Below are positions 1-7,567 of a DNA stretch of 33,732 bases, piece after piece; position 1 is the first letter of the stretch; each line of letters begins with the position of its first letter. A program made the translations under genes and the position numbers. Location of the stretch: assembly GCA_021734525.1 (NCBI GenBank), contig JAIPIW010000011.1, positions 1-33,732 on the forward strand, read 5' to 3'. The DNA is from Candidatus Altimarinota bacterium (lineage in GTDB: Bacteria; Patescibacteriota; Gracilibacteria; UBA4473). Under the pieces are notes generated by a model. The model made no database searches. It was not told the DNA's origin and worked only from the letters and a program-made list of their open reading frames with translations.

Positions 1-126
1 AGACGTGGAATTAAAAAAGACGTGTTTTTATTACACCTCAAAGAATGTGAGTTTCGATTTAATTATCGGAACGAAAATCTTTATGCTAAACTGTTAGAAA
101 TTCTTAAAAATAACTCGCTGTTCTAG
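1..126 (+). CDS. IS1595-family transposase, C-terminal end (5' truncated by window edge)
   Basis: The frame is open from base 1 and ends in TAG at 124-126, giving 41 residues. It contains the string LLHLKECEFRFNYRN followed by a short helical tail (LYAKLLEILKNN). IS1595 (ISXO2-like, DDE) transposases typically end in an 'HLKE-EFRFN-R' motif just before the element's right end. The stop codon lies inside the right inverted repeat (115-135), which is also usual for compact insertion sequences. The catalytic part lies outside the window, so whether the gene is intact cannot be seen. Identification rests on the tail motif plus an inverted repeat that matches the element starting at 33600. Confidence 0.72.
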   Translation, partial: RRGIKKDVFLLHLKECEFRFNYRNENLYAKLLEILKNNSLF

Positions 127-135
127 TCTTGACCC
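115..135 (-). repeat. right terminal inverted repeat of IS1595-like element
   Basis: Read on the minus strand from 135 to 115, this matches the plus-strand sequence starting at 33600 at 18 of 21 positions. Both begin GGGTCA and share CTAGAA and AGCGA. This marks the outer right boundary of the element whose transposase ends at 126. Any target duplication cannot be checked because the left end of this copy is outside the window. The remaining 136-238 stretch up to miaB shows no gene. Confidence 0.7.
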
Positions 136-238
136 TAAAAATTTATCTATTTCAGAAATAAATGCCCAATCTTCGAGTTTTTATTTTCTTAAAAAGGAAC
201 CAAATATTTATTCTGCAAAAGATATTAAGAAAATTTGA

Positions 239-1573
239 TTATTCTATTTTTCCTCCCTCTAATACATATCCATTTCGACCAGTTACTTTTACTTTTACTT
301 CTTTCCCCAAAAGGTCTTTTTTGGAATCAAACCAGGTTTCAAAATATTCTCGTGTTCGTCCAGAATTTCTAAACTTTCGGTTAGGTAATTTTTTAGAAGT
401 TTCCACTAAAACTTCTAAGATTTTCCCAATACTTTTTTCTCGATTATCAAAAGAAGTTTCTTTGATGATTTCATCAAAGACATGAAACCTTTTCTTTTTT
501 ATATCTAGTGGTACGAATTCATCTTTCATTTCCGCAGCCCTGGTTCCTCTTCTAGGAGAAAAGATAGCAGTATAAGAAAAATCAAATTTCATTCTTTTGG
601 CAAAATCACAAAGTTCCTGAAAATCTTCATCACGTTCTCCGGGGAAGCCCACAATAATATCTGTCGCAATAGCACATCCGGGGATTTTTTTTCTTATTTG
701 CTCTATCTTCTTCTCATATTCTTCTATCGTATAATTACGATTCATCTTCTTGAGCACTCTATTAGATCCATGTTGAACCGGTAAGTGCACATAGGGACAG
801 TTGGTTTTCATGGATGATAAAGTATCGATCATCTCATCGGTAAAATCTTGGGGATGATGGGATACGAATCTCAGTCGAGAAAGTCCTAATTCTTTTAACT
901 TATCTATTTCCTTTAGTAATTTTGGGAAACATTTCTTCCCATCTTCTGTATATGAATTAACATTCTGTCCTAATAAGGTAATTTCCAGAGCACCATTATT
1001 CACATGTTTCTTACATTCTTTAATAATGTCTTCTGAGGGACGAGAAATTTCTCTCCCTCTCGTAAAAGGAACAATACAGTAGGAACAAAACTTGTCACAA
1101 CCCTGCATAATTGGCACTAAGGCTTGCGATTTATTTGCTACACGTGGGTTAATTTGGAAATAATTTTCCACCGATCCTTGCCCAAAATTACTAACAAAAT
1201 TAGTTAAATCTAATGCTGGAAAATGATCCTCCAGTAGTTTTGGTAAGCGAGCTGTATCTTCAATCCTAAACACTAAGCCTATGGGATCATACTGGAGCAA
1301 TTTATCTTGAGAATTAGATTTGTTTCCCGTTTGTCTGACCATACAGCCGGTAACCGCAATTATTACCTCTGGATGATCTTTTTTGTACTGCACCATAAAC
1401 CCATAAGCCTTATCTTCCGACTTCTGACGCACCGAACAAGTATTTACTACTAACAAATCTACTCCTTTGTTATCGGTAGATTCGAAACCGCATAATTCTA
1501 GAACAGCTGCTACTCTTTCTGAGTCAGAATAGTTCATTTGGCAACCAAAAGTCTGAATCTGGTATGTAGACAT
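239..1573 (-). CDS. miaB: tRNA-2-methylthio-N6-dimethylallyladenosine synthase MiaB
   Basis: This radical-SAM methylthiotransferase adds the 2-methylthio group to i6A37 next to the anticodon of tRNAs reading UNN codons. At 444 aa it is full length for the family. The N-terminal UPF0004 domain carries the three auxiliary-cluster cysteines C11 (TFGCQMN), C46 (NTCSVR) and C77 (TGCMVR). The radical-SAM triad is C159, C163 and C166 in GCDKFCSYC, followed by IVGFPGE. A TRAM-type RNA-binding tail ends the protein. The gene stands alone on the minus strand. A weak promoter-like pair (TTGATT, 16 nt, CATTCT) ends 8 nt before the ATG, and no Shine-Dalgarno site is seen. The family assignment is firm; the alternative MtaB/RimO families have different surroundings to the cysteines. 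Confidence 0.95.
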   Translation of the reverse strand: MSTYQIQTFGCQMNYSDSERVAAVLELCGFESTDNKGVDLLVVNTCSVRQKSEDKAYGFMVQYKKDHPEVIIAVTGCMVRQTGNKSNSQDKLLQYDPIGLVFRIEDTARLPKLLEDHFPALDLTNFVSNFGQGSVENYFQINPRVANKSQALVPIMQGCDKFCSYCIVPFTRGREISRPSEDIIKECKKHVNNGALEITLLGQNVNSYTEDGKKCFPKLLKEIDKLKELGLSRLRFVSHHPQDFTDEMIDTLSSMKTNCPYVHLPVQHGSNRVLKKMNRNYTIEEYEKKIEQIRKKIPGCAIATDIIVGFPGERDEDFQELCDFAKRMKFDFSYTAIFSPRRGTRAAEMKDEFVPLDIKKKRFHVFDEIIKETSFDNREKSIGKILEVLVETSKKLPNRKFRNSGRTREYFETWFDSKKDLLGKEVKVKVTGRNGYVLEGGKIE

Positions 1574-1647
1574 CGAAAGCCAGAATGCTTATTTCTTAAA
1601 AAAAATCAATAAACCTTCGTTTCTATCTTTATCACAACTAACTCCTC

Positions 1648-1675
1648 TTGACTTAAAACAAAATATACTTAAATT
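1648..1675 (+). promoter_or_regulatory. candidate promoter, leaderless spacing
   Basis: TTGACT at 1648-1653 and TAAATT at 1670-1675 are separated by 16 nt. The -10 box ends only 6 nt before the ATG at 1682, so transcription would begin at or next to the start codon. Confidence 0.45.
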
Positions 1676-1681
1676 GCCACC

Positions 1682-1930
1682 ATGCGAAATATTGACGATC
1701 TCCCTACAGAAAAAATAGAAGAGATTTTTGGTAAATATCCTCATTTAGCAGTTCAAGAAAATCCAGAGAATGACAGGCATTCACCACCAGAATCTTTAAA
1801 GCCACTTCCTACTTTATCATTACAGGCAAGTGGTGATAGTTATGGAAATACTATTATACGAGATAATAGAGGGGACATAAAAACTAGAATAATGCAAACT
1901 ATTAAAAGGGTAATTCCACCTGCTCGTTAG
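1682..1930 (+). CDS. small hypothetical protein, 82 aa
   Basis: I do not recognise the family. The product is hydrophilic and low in complexity in its middle, with a Pro/Ser-rich stretch (PPESLKPLPT). It has no signal peptide or membrane segment. The C-terminus is basic (KTRIMQTIKRVIPPAR). The reading frame fills the whole gap between the divergent miaB start and the prs stop, and overlaps the convergent prs stop codon by 4 nt (1927-1930). It is preceded by a promoter-like TTGACT-16-TAAATT pair at leaderless distance, which is the best argument that it is real. Homologues in related genomes would settle the matter. Confidence 0.45.
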   Translation: MRNIDDLPTEKIEEIFGKYPHLAVQENPENDRHSPPESLKPLPTLSLQASGDSYGNTIIRDNRGDIKTRIMQTIKRVIPPAR

Positions 1931-2862
1931 AAAAACAACTTCGACACCGACTTGTTTTCTACAACATTCTTCATGACTTCTGCAAAAAGAGGAGCCATGG
2001 AAATCACTTTCAAGTTCTTTGGTGTTCTTGGGATAGGCAAGGTATCTGTAAATACTAACTCCTTCAAGCTTGCTTTATCTAAATTCTCTTTCGCCTTACC
2101 AGAGAAGATAGCATGGGTAGCACAAAGGTAAACATCTTTACTTGCTCCATTTTTCACTAAAGCTTTCACCGCTCCAGTGACAGATCCTCCCGTATCTACC
2201 ATATCGTCTAAAATGATTGGTGTTTTTCCTTTTACATCACCCACAATATGCATGACCTCCGACTTATTGTGTTCTGGTCGCTGTTTGTGGATCACAGCTA
2301 GAGATGCTCCTAGCAAATCTGCAAATTTCTTAGCATCCTTAGCTCCTCCGGCATCTGGAGAGATAATAACTGGATTTTTTAGTTTTTTCTTTTTGAAATA
2401 ATCCACAAAAACTCTCCGAGGACTGAGATTATCTACCGGAAAGTGGAAGAATCCTTGAGTTTGATCGGAATGGAGATGCATGGTTATCACATGATCTGCC
2501 CCAGCTGCTGCGATTAAATTCGCAAAAAGTTTGGCAGAGATTCCTTCTCGCGGTCCATGAATCTTATCCTGCCTAGAGTAGGCAAAGTATGGCATGACCA
2601 CATGAATAGATTTAGCGAAACTTCGTTTAGCAGCGTCAATCATTAGTAGAAGTTCTATTAAATCGTCATTCATGTGTCCGGTACGTCCTGTTTGCACCAA
2701 AAATACTTCCTGTCCGCGAAAGGTTTCTTCATATTTCACATATTTTTCTCCGCAGGCAAAATTCTTAATCGTTACTTTTCCAAGTTTAGTTCTTAAGTGT
2801 TTAGCAATAGCTGTAGCAAATTCTGGATGAGAAGAGCCGGAAAAGATTTTGTATTTTGTCAT
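1927..2862 (-). CDS. prs: ribose-phosphate pyrophosphokinase
   Basis: Makes PRPP from ribose 5-phosphate and ATP, feeding nucleotide, His/Trp and NAD synthesis. About 311 aa from the chosen start, the normal size. Visible signatures are the KIFSGSSHPE opening, PYFAYSRQDK (ATP-binding region), MHLHSDQ, SPDAGGAKDAKKFA (flexible loop region) and the PRPP loop ILDDMVDTGGSVTGA. The frame runs 23 codons further upstream to 2931, but family starts fit MTKYKIF at 2862. A TTTACA-17-CAAAAT promoter ending 7 nt before that codon supports this start. It diverges from the glycosyltransferase at 2909 and converges with the small gene ending at 1930. Confidence 0.93.
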   Translation of the reverse strand: MTKYKIFSGSSHPEFATAIAKHLRTKLGKVTIKNFACGEKYVKYEETFRGQEVFLVQTGRTGHMNDDLIELLLMIDAAKRSFAKSIHVVMPYFAYSRQDKIHGPREGISAKLFANLIAAAGADHVITMHLHSDQTQGFFHFPVDNLSPRRVFVDYFKKKKLKNPVIISPDAGGAKDAKKFADLLGASLAVIHKQRPEHNKSEVMHIVGDVKGKTPIILDDMVDTGGSVTGAVKALVKNGASKDVYLCATHAIFSGKAKENLDKASLKELVFTDTLPIPRTPKNLKVISMAPLFAEVMKNVVENKSVSKLFF

Positions 2863-2908
2863 CGCACTCATTTTGCGAAATTCTGAGCAATTTGTAAACT
2901 CCAAAGCG
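2863..2908. promoter_or_regulatory. overlapping divergent promoters for prs and a glycosyltransferase
   Basis: Minus strand, for prs: TTTACA (2898-2893), 17 nt, CAAAAT (2875-2870), then 7 nt to ATG at 2862. Plus strand, for the glycosyltransferase: TTGCGA (2873-2878), 16 nt, TAAACT (2895-2900), then 8 nt to ATG at 2909. Each -10 box overlaps the opposing -35 box, so the two promoters probably exclude each other. These are inspection matches, not scored predictions. Confidence 0.5.
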
Positions 2909-3691
2909 ATGTCAAAGATATCTGTTCCCAAAATTTCTCTACTGACCGTAAGTTTTGATAGTGACGAAAAAATAAAAAACCTTCTTACCTCTCTGAAAAA
3001 GTACCCACCGAAGGATTCTTGGGAATTAATTGTAGTAGATAATAACTCACCAAAAAAACAAAACTACGACTTTCTAGAAAAAGAAAAGAATGTGCATCTC
3101 ATTAGACTCAATAAAAACCTTGGCTTCGGTGGAGGTAACGAAGAAGGAGTACGTTTTTCCCAAGGAGAATTTTTGGTATTTATCAATCCAGATATAGAAG
3201 TGCATGAAAATTGTCTAGACGAACTTCTAAAAACTCTCCAAAAAGATCCTACAATTGGAATAGTAACTCCCTTATTAGTCTCTAAAGATAAAAAAATGCT
3301 AGAAAACACTTGGGACTTCCCTACCCCTTGGCAACTTCTCAAACGTCGCCTCTTTTCTAGTAGAGAAATCTCTATTCCAGAAAAAAACACTGCGGTTGCT
3401 TGGGCGCAAGGAAGTTTTTTGGTCATGAAAAAAAGCTTATTCAATTCCTTAGATGGATTTGATTCTCGTTTTTTCCTCTTCTTTGAAGACACTGATCTTT
3501 GTCGGAGATGCTGGGAATCCAAAAAGAAAGTCGTCCAAATTCCAACCGCTCAAGCCTTCCATACAGAACACCGTCTTTCTGGTGGAAATATATTGGGAGC
3601 CATGTTCAAGAAAACTTTCTGGATTCATCTCCTTTCTGCCTTCAAGTATTTTGCTAAATACCAAGGCCAAAAGAATCCCTCCATAAATTAA
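2909..3691 (+). CDS. family 2 glycosyltransferase (rhamnosyltransferase-like)
   Basis: Probably transfers a nucleotide-activated sugar onto a surface polysaccharide or lipid at the inner face of the membrane. The 260-aa GT-A fold shows the opening ISLLTVSFDSDEKIKN, the nucleotide-binding IVVDNNS, NLGFGGGNEEG, the metal-binding NPDIEV (DXD-like) and the acceptor-side FFEDTDLCRRC. This order is typical of WbbL-type rhamnosyltransferases, but substrate cannot be read from sequence. The frame extends upstream to 2849, but homology starts at MSKISVPKISLL, and a promoter-like pair ends 8 nt before that ATG. Two bases separate it from tatD, so the two are probably co-transcribed. Confidence 0.85.
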   Translation: MSKISVPKISLLTVSFDSDEKIKNLLTSLKKYPPKDSWELIVVDNNSPKKQNYDFLEKEKNVHLIRLNKNLGFGGGNEEGVRFSQGEFLVFINPDIEVHENCLDELLKTLQKDPTIGIVTPLLVSKDKKMLENTWDFPTPWQLLKRRLFSSREISIPEKNTAVAWAQGSFLVMKKSLFNSLDGFDSRFFLFFEDTDLCRRCWESKKKVVQIPTAQAFHTEHRLSGGNILGAMFKKTFWIHLLSAFKYFAKYQGQKNPSIN

Positions 3692-3693
3692 AT

Positions 3694-4554
3694 ATGCCTT
3701 TCCCTATTGCTGATACCCACACCCACTTACATTTCTCCGCTTTTGATAAAGACCGCAAGAAAGTTATTACTCGCTCTAAAGAAGCCGGAGTAAATCTCCA
3801 AGTCCAAATTGGCTGTGATGAACTATCTTCCTTGTCAGCACTAGAGTTGGCTAAAAAACACGATGATTTCTATGCTACGTTAGGAATACATCCAGCAGAT
3901 GTCCTTGATTGTTTCAAAGAAGATAAACTATTCCGTTGCCAAGGATTTGAAAACTATAAATTACAAAATAAGACTTTTGATGACCTTTTTTCCTGGTTTG
4001 AAAAACTAACCACAGAAAACCCGACCAAAATTGTAGGATTTGGTGAAACTGGTTTCGATCTTTACCACCAAAACTCACCAGAAATTTACAAACTCCAAAA
4101 AGAAGTCTTTCTGCGTCATTTAGAATTAGCAAAGAAATTCCAAAAACCACTAGTTATTCATGGTCGGAATGCTAATGAAGAAATGAAATCCTTCTTTACA
4201 GAAAATATAAAAAAGGGAAACGTGGGTGGAGTTATCCACTGTTTCTGTGAAGACCTTGCTTACGGTAAATTCTTCACGGAAGAGTTTGGTTTCTCTTTAG
4301 GTATTGGAGGAATCCTAACCTATCCTAATGCCGAGAAAACCAGAGAAGCTGTGCGCGAAATACCTTTAGAATTTCTCGTAACAGAAACTGACGCCCCCTT
4401 TCTTGTCCCGCAAAGCTTAAGAAAAAACGAGAAACGTAATGAATCTACTTTCCTACCAGAAGTAATAGAACTTATTGCTAATCTAAAAAATATACCCGTC
4501 GAAAAATGTGCCAAATTTCTATTTGCTAACGCTCAAAGATTATTCCAAATATGA
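3694..4554 (+). CDS. tatD: TatD family metal-dependent DNase
   Basis: An amidohydrolase-fold, metal-dependent 3'-5' nuclease implicated in DNA repair and degradation. At 286 aa it is near the family length. Metal-ligand motifs appear in order: ADTHTHLHF (HxH) at the N-terminus, GFGETGFDLY (Glu), LVIHGRNA (His), GGVIHCF (His) and TETDAPFL (Asp). The tail EKCAKFLFANAQRLF is the usual TatD C-terminal helix. It follows the glycosyltransferase by 2 nt and converges with the DoxX-like gene after a 5-nt gap. It ends in TGA, which shows that TGA is a stop codon here. Confidence 0.92.
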   Translation: MPFPIADTHTHLHFSAFDKDRKKVITRSKEAGVNLQVQIGCDELSSLSALELAKKHDDFYATLGIHPADVLDCFKEDKLFRCQGFENYKLQNKTFDDLFSWFEKLTTENPTKIVGFGETGFDLYHQNSPEIYKLQKEVFLRHLELAKKFQKPLVIHGRNANEEMKSFFTENIKKGNVGGVIHCFCEDLAYGKFFTEEFGFSLGIGGILTYPNAEKTREAVREIPLEFLVTETDAPFLVPQSLRKNEKRNESTFLPEVIELIANLKNIPVEKCAKFLFANAQRLFQI

Positions 4555-4559
4555 ATTTC

Positions 4560-4970
4560 CTATGGATACATAGGATCTGAGAACCATAATCCTGCTATAC
4601 ACAAAGTAGCTAAAGATTGGAACAAGATAGAAAATGTTTCCCCAGCTGGAATGTGTACCAAGAAAAGTGCTACTAAGGAAATAGATAAAAGTCCTAAAAT
4701 TGATATCTTATACAAAACTTTTGGAAATAGCTTCCCAAGTACGATTAGGACACCTCCGACAATTTCTAAAAGAACTACTATCCAATACAAAAGAATCATT
4801 AATCCACCTGTTACATTAAAAAGATCTTCTAGCATCGCCTGAAACATATGTGGGTGCATGAATTTCATTGTTCCAGGAACAAAGAAAAGTAGCCCCACTC
4901 CGAGTCTAACCATAAAAAGGGACAGTTCTGGATAGTGTCCCATAATAGAATATGCTTGTTTTTTGTTCAT
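4560..4970 (-). CDS. DoxX family membrane protein
   Basis: A 136-aa integral membrane protein with about four hydrophobic helices. The first contains RLGVGLLFFVPGTMKFMHP, the typical DoxX 'R-G-F---G--K' opening, followed by LLYWIVVLLEIVGGVLIVLGKL. DoxX-like proteins are poorly characterised; roles in redox or quinone-linked membrane processes have been proposed for some. It lies 45 nt downstream of pgi on the same strand and could be read from the pgi promoter. No independent promoter is convincing. Confidence 0.75.
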   Translation of the reverse strand: MNKKQAYSIMGHYPELSLFMVRLGVGLLFFVPGTMKFMHPHMFQAMLEDLFNVTGGLMILLYWIVVLLEIVGGVLIVLGKLFPKVLYKISILGLLSISLVALFLVHIPAGETFSILFQSLATLCIAGLWFSDPMYP

Positions 4971-5015
4971 TTTGTTTGTGTTAAGAAGTAAAACATCTCT
5001 AAGTCTATGATCTTT

Positions 5016-6137
5016 TTAACTTTTAGCCAAACTTTCTCTGATTAACACTTTAGCTCTTTCCACCCCTGGTTGATCAAAAACATTAATACCCAATAATTCT
5101 CCCAAAAAATAAGTCACGCCCATAAATAAGAAAAATAGTTCTCCTAAAGCTTCTGAAGAAAGTTCCGACAATTTAATTTCCAAATTATCTCGCTTACTTT
5201 CCGTCAAAGATTTTCTGGTAGCTTCTTTTTCTATCTCTAATAATCTATCTAGTTTCCCTTCCTCTTTACTGGTAACAGACAAAAACATTGTTAGCTTATC
5301 ATCTGGTCCTTCGGTCAGTAGTTGCAGTAAAGAATGCTGATCTGTTACTCCCATAGCTGGGAGTGGTGTAAATCCTTTCCCTTGTTTACCAGTAGATTCT
5401 CCCAGTAGTTGTGCCCACCAAGAAGAAAAAGCCCTCAATCTTTCTTTGTAAGGCATTAAAACAATCGTGTTCTTATTAGAAACAACATGTGCTCCAGCCA
5501 ATTGGAATGGCAAATTATCCGCTAGGTTTTTAGACAGAAATAATTTCCTCATTTTTTTAGCTCCCTCCAGTAAAGAAACAATATCTATTCCAAGTAAGCT
5601 AGCAGGTAGTAGTCCCACCGGAGTAAGAACAGAAAATCTACCGACAACATTCTCCGGAATAGAAAATGTTTTTATATCTTCCTTTGCTGCTATTTCTCGT
5701 AATTTACCTTTTTCACCAGTAACAAAAACAAAATTATCTTTACTGTTTAATTTTTCCCAGAAATAGGAAAATTGCGTCAAAGTTTCTATCGTTTCTCCAG
5801 ACTTAGAAATAACTAGAAAAAGAGTTTTTCTAATATCTATTTTCTTTTCTGTTTCTTTGATTAAATCTGGGTCAATGTTATCCAAGACAATCAACTCCTT
5901 CCCTAAAGCCTGCACAATAGCTTTAGATCCCAAGGCAGAGCCGCCAATTCCAAGAACAACAAGGTGGTCGAATTTATCTTTTTTGCTTTGAGAAAAGTTA
6001 ATGATTCCTTCTAAATCTACTTCATCTAAACACGACACGAACCCTAAATTCTCTACTTTGCTTAAAAAAGCAGGTAGTTTTTCTCCTAAAGTATTGAGTT
6101 TTTCTTTATTTAAGTTTCCTAAATCAAGCTGGATCAT
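5016..6137 (-). CDS. pgi: glucose-6-phosphate isomerase (short form)
   Basis: Interconverts glucose 6-phosphate and fructose 6-phosphate in glycolysis and gluconeogenesis. It has 373 aa from the ATG at 6137 (a TTG lies one codon upstream), shorter than the roughly 450-550 aa of most bacterial enzymes. The core is complete: LGIGGSALGSKA, VISKSGETIETL (phosphate-binding SIS motif), VVGRFSVLTPVGLLP, the GFTPLPAMGVTDQHSLLQL signature region, and the C-terminal NVFDQPGVERAK with the active-site lysine region. A TTGTTT-16-TACAAT promoter ends 7 nt before the ATG, so the mRNA is probably leaderless. doxX follows on the same strand. Confidence 0.93.
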   Translation of the reverse strand: MIQLDLGNLNKEKLNTLGEKLPAFLSKVENLGFVSCLDEVDLEGIINFSQSKKDKFDHLVVLGIGGSALGSKAIVQALGKELIVLDNIDPDLIKETEKKIDIRKTLFLVISKSGETIETLTQFSYFWEKLNSKDNFVFVTGEKGKLREIAAKEDIKTFSIPENVVGRFSVLTPVGLLPASLLGIDIVSLLEGAKKMRKLFLSKNLADNLPFQLAGAHVVSNKNTIVLMPYKERLRAFSSWWAQLLGESTGKQGKGFTPLPAMGVTDQHSLLQLLTEGPDDKLTMFLSVTSKEEGKLDRLLEIEKEATRKSLTESKRDNLEIKLSELSSEALGELFFLFMGVTYFLGELLGINVFDQPGVERAKVLIRESLAKS

Positions 6138-6144
6138 CAAAGGA

Positions 6145-6172
6145 ATTGTACTGCTTTTAGTTTATAAAACAA
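6145..6172 (-). promoter_or_regulatory. pgi promoter, leaderless spacing
   Basis: On the minus strand, TTGTTT (6172-6167), 16 nt, TACAAT (6150-6145), then 7 nt to the ATG at 6137. The same TACAAT box with a 16-nt spacer precedes rplY and the M23 peptidase gene. A copy of the AT palindrome (core 6177-6188) lies directly upstream of the -35 box. Confidence 0.55.
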
Positions 6173-6190
6173 TAGCATATTATAATATAA
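6171..6190. repeat. AT-rich palindrome, copy 1
   Basis: The palindromic core ATATTATAATAT is at 6177-6188. The 19 bases AATAGCATATTATAATATA (6171-6189) recur exactly at 6857-6875. It sits in the divergent gap between pgi and the 6279 gene. The core reads TATAAT on both strands. Confidence 0.6.
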
Positions 6191-6278
6191 TTAATCCCAA
6201 TCTAGACCTTATACTTACTTTAAAAATCTATTAAATCTGAATAAATCTTTTCTATTCAAAATGATTAGAATTTTTCTG

Positions 6279-6701
6279 ATGAAAAACTTTAATCAAAAAA
6301 ACTTAAAATTCACCAAAAAGGAATTTAAAAATGCTATTCAAAGTGCTCATAAATCTTATTCCTCATGGGAGAATAAATTACATTGCCCCTTTTTCAAAGG
6401 CGATATCTATATCACTAGATCTGGATGGCAACATATAATGACAGAACAACGCCCTAAACATCAGAAATTTTGGCGAGCAAAATATTTTAATTATATTCCC
6501 CAAATTATTGCAAAAACTACCACTGTTCAAAAAGAGACTGTTTGCTTTAGTAATGCTGGGAAAATACATATCTGGTCTTTTGTTTCTATAGAGAAAGGTA
6601 ACATTTTAGAAGTAGTGATAAGACAAATAGGAAAACAACCAAAACATTTTTATAGTTTCGTTTATAAAGGAATTGCTCCAACAGTAATCAAAGCAAGCTG
6701 A
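6279..6701 (+). CDS. hypothetical protein, possible BECR-fold (barnase/EndoU/colicin/RelE-like) nuclease
   Basis: A 140-aa basic soluble protein without signal peptide or membrane helix. The segment GDIYITRSGWQHIMTEQ, then YIPQIIAKTTTVQKE, then alternating strands ending in YSFVYKG, resembles the layout of phage-barnase-EndoU-ColicinE5-RelE-like nucleases (helix with His, then a four-strand sheet). This is a fold-level impression only. The ATG at 6279 is preferred over 6261 because TAGAAT ends 7 nt before it, matching the leaderless pattern of its neighbours. No antitoxin gene is adjacent. It lies between two exact 19-bp repeat copies (6171-6189 and 6857-6875), in an AT-rich accessory patch. 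Confidence 0.55.
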   Translation: MKNFNQKNLKFTKKEFKNAIQSAHKSYSSWENKLHCPFFKGDIYITRSGWQHIMTEQRPKHQKFWRAKYFNYIPQIIAKTTTVQKETVCFSNAGKIHIWSFVSIEKGNILEVVIRQIGKQPKHFYSFVYKGIAPTVIKAS

Positions 6702-6770
6702 AGAGGCTGTCTTGTCTTGCCGTGAGACTTAGCTCCGACGTTCAGGGTCGCAAAACGAATCCCTCCAAAA
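6702..6770. repeat. GC-richer hairpin-forming segment, possible dispersed extragenic repeat
   Basis: This stretch stands out from its AT-rich surroundings. It can form short hairpins such as GTCTTGCCGTGAGAC, and CGAC...GTCG around 6737-6752. On the minus strand it contains a short frame with no ATG, reading WRDSFCDPERRS then stop. That is the sort of sequence left by dispersed extragenic repeats at gene ends. No tRNA or known RNA fits. Nothing else is seen in 6771-6856. Confidence 0.3.
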
Positions 6771-6856
6771 CAACTCTTCAAATAAATAATAATTCTAAAA
6801 GAAAATAAATCAACTTAAAAAACGGGTACTAAAAATGCGTAATTATGTGTCAATAT

Positions 6857-6875
6857 AATAGCATATTATAATATA
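6857..6875. repeat. AT-rich palindrome, copy 2
   Basis: The core ATATTATAATAT is at 6863-6874, and the 19-base unit is identical to copy 1. It lies between convergent genes (ends at 6701 and 6889), where no promoter is needed for either flanking gene. Confidence 0.6.
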
Positions 6876-6888
6876 CTATCTTAGGTAG

Positions 6889-7404
6889 TTAACAAATTTT
6901 CCTCACATAATGTCGGTAGTAACCAAGAAAATTACTTATTAAAAATGTTCCTTCTGTAACAATACCCATTGGTGAAAAAATAATAGCATTGTAAACAATA
7001 AGCATGGATGTCCCAATCATCATTAATTTTCTCATTAACTTATTATCTGCTTGAAAATTTCCAATAATAAATACAACTAGTCCGACATAAATTATTAAAT
7101 CATATATCTCTTTGTATTTGTATGTGAAAAATAATGAGATTGTGTTTAAAGCAATAAATCCAAATAAGTATTTTTTGTTCGTAGTAAAATAACAGGTGAT
7201 AAATCTCAAAACTGAAATAGACACAATAACACCAGCCGCAACCTTATTTAATAAAAAATAATGAGTACTTATTAAGCTAGCAGAAACGATGAGACACAAG
7301 AAGGTGTATTCACGTTTTTTGAATTGCAAACTCAAAAAATCAAAACCCATTGCGATAAACATCGCAATTTGCGAGATAATGAATGGAAGTGTTAATCCAA
7401 GCAT
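6889..7404 (-). CDS. YgjV family inner-membrane protein
   Basis: A 171-aa integral membrane protein with about six hydrophobic segments. The opening (LPFIISQIAMFIAMGFDFLSLQFKKR), the HYFLLNKVAAG segment and ISVLRFITCYF match the pattern of the YgjV/Imp family (SQ...SFQ..., H-LLG, R-F). The function of the family is unknown. It is encoded alone on the minus strand in an AT-rich stretch between pgi and ruvA, among other accessory genes. The start ATG at 7404 is the only good one. No clear promoter was identified. Confidence 0.68.
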   Translation of the reverse strand: MLGLTLPFIISQIAMFIAMGFDFLSLQFKKREYTFLCLIVSASLISTHYFLLNKVAAGVIVSISVLRFITCYFTTNKKYLFGFIALNTISLFFTYKYKEIYDLIIYVGLVVFIIGNFQADNKLMRKLMMIGTSMLIVYNAIIFSPMGIVTEGTFLISNFLGYYRHYVRKIC

Positions 7405-7560
7405 AAAAAAGAATTGAATGGTGGGGGTTCATTGACGCGAATCGAACCTTTGACCAAATGGGTCGGTGAAATTATAGAAGAAGTTTTGACAGAGGTAAAA
7501 GAATACTTTAGGAAAATTGATACTGAGACATTTAAGCAAGTGTGCAAATTGTTTACCTAA
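7396..7560 (+). pseudogene. orphan reading frame, possible gene remnant
   Basis: A frame with no ATG runs from 7396 to TAA at 7558-7560. Its second half has coding-like composition (RIEPLTKWVGEIIEEV, then EYFRKIDTETFK). It overlaps the start of the YgjV-like gene on the other strand. It may be the 3' remnant of a lost gene, or a very small gene with a TTG start (7414 or 7432). I do not recognise a family. It fills the gap between the two flanking membrane-protein genes. Confidence 0.25.
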
Positions 7561-7567
7561 ACTTTAA

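Noticed and set aside
7421-7460. Possible tRNA fragment (GCGAATCGAACC resembles a reversed T-arm)
   Set aside because: The would-be T-stem does not pair and no acceptor or anticodon arm can be built around it.
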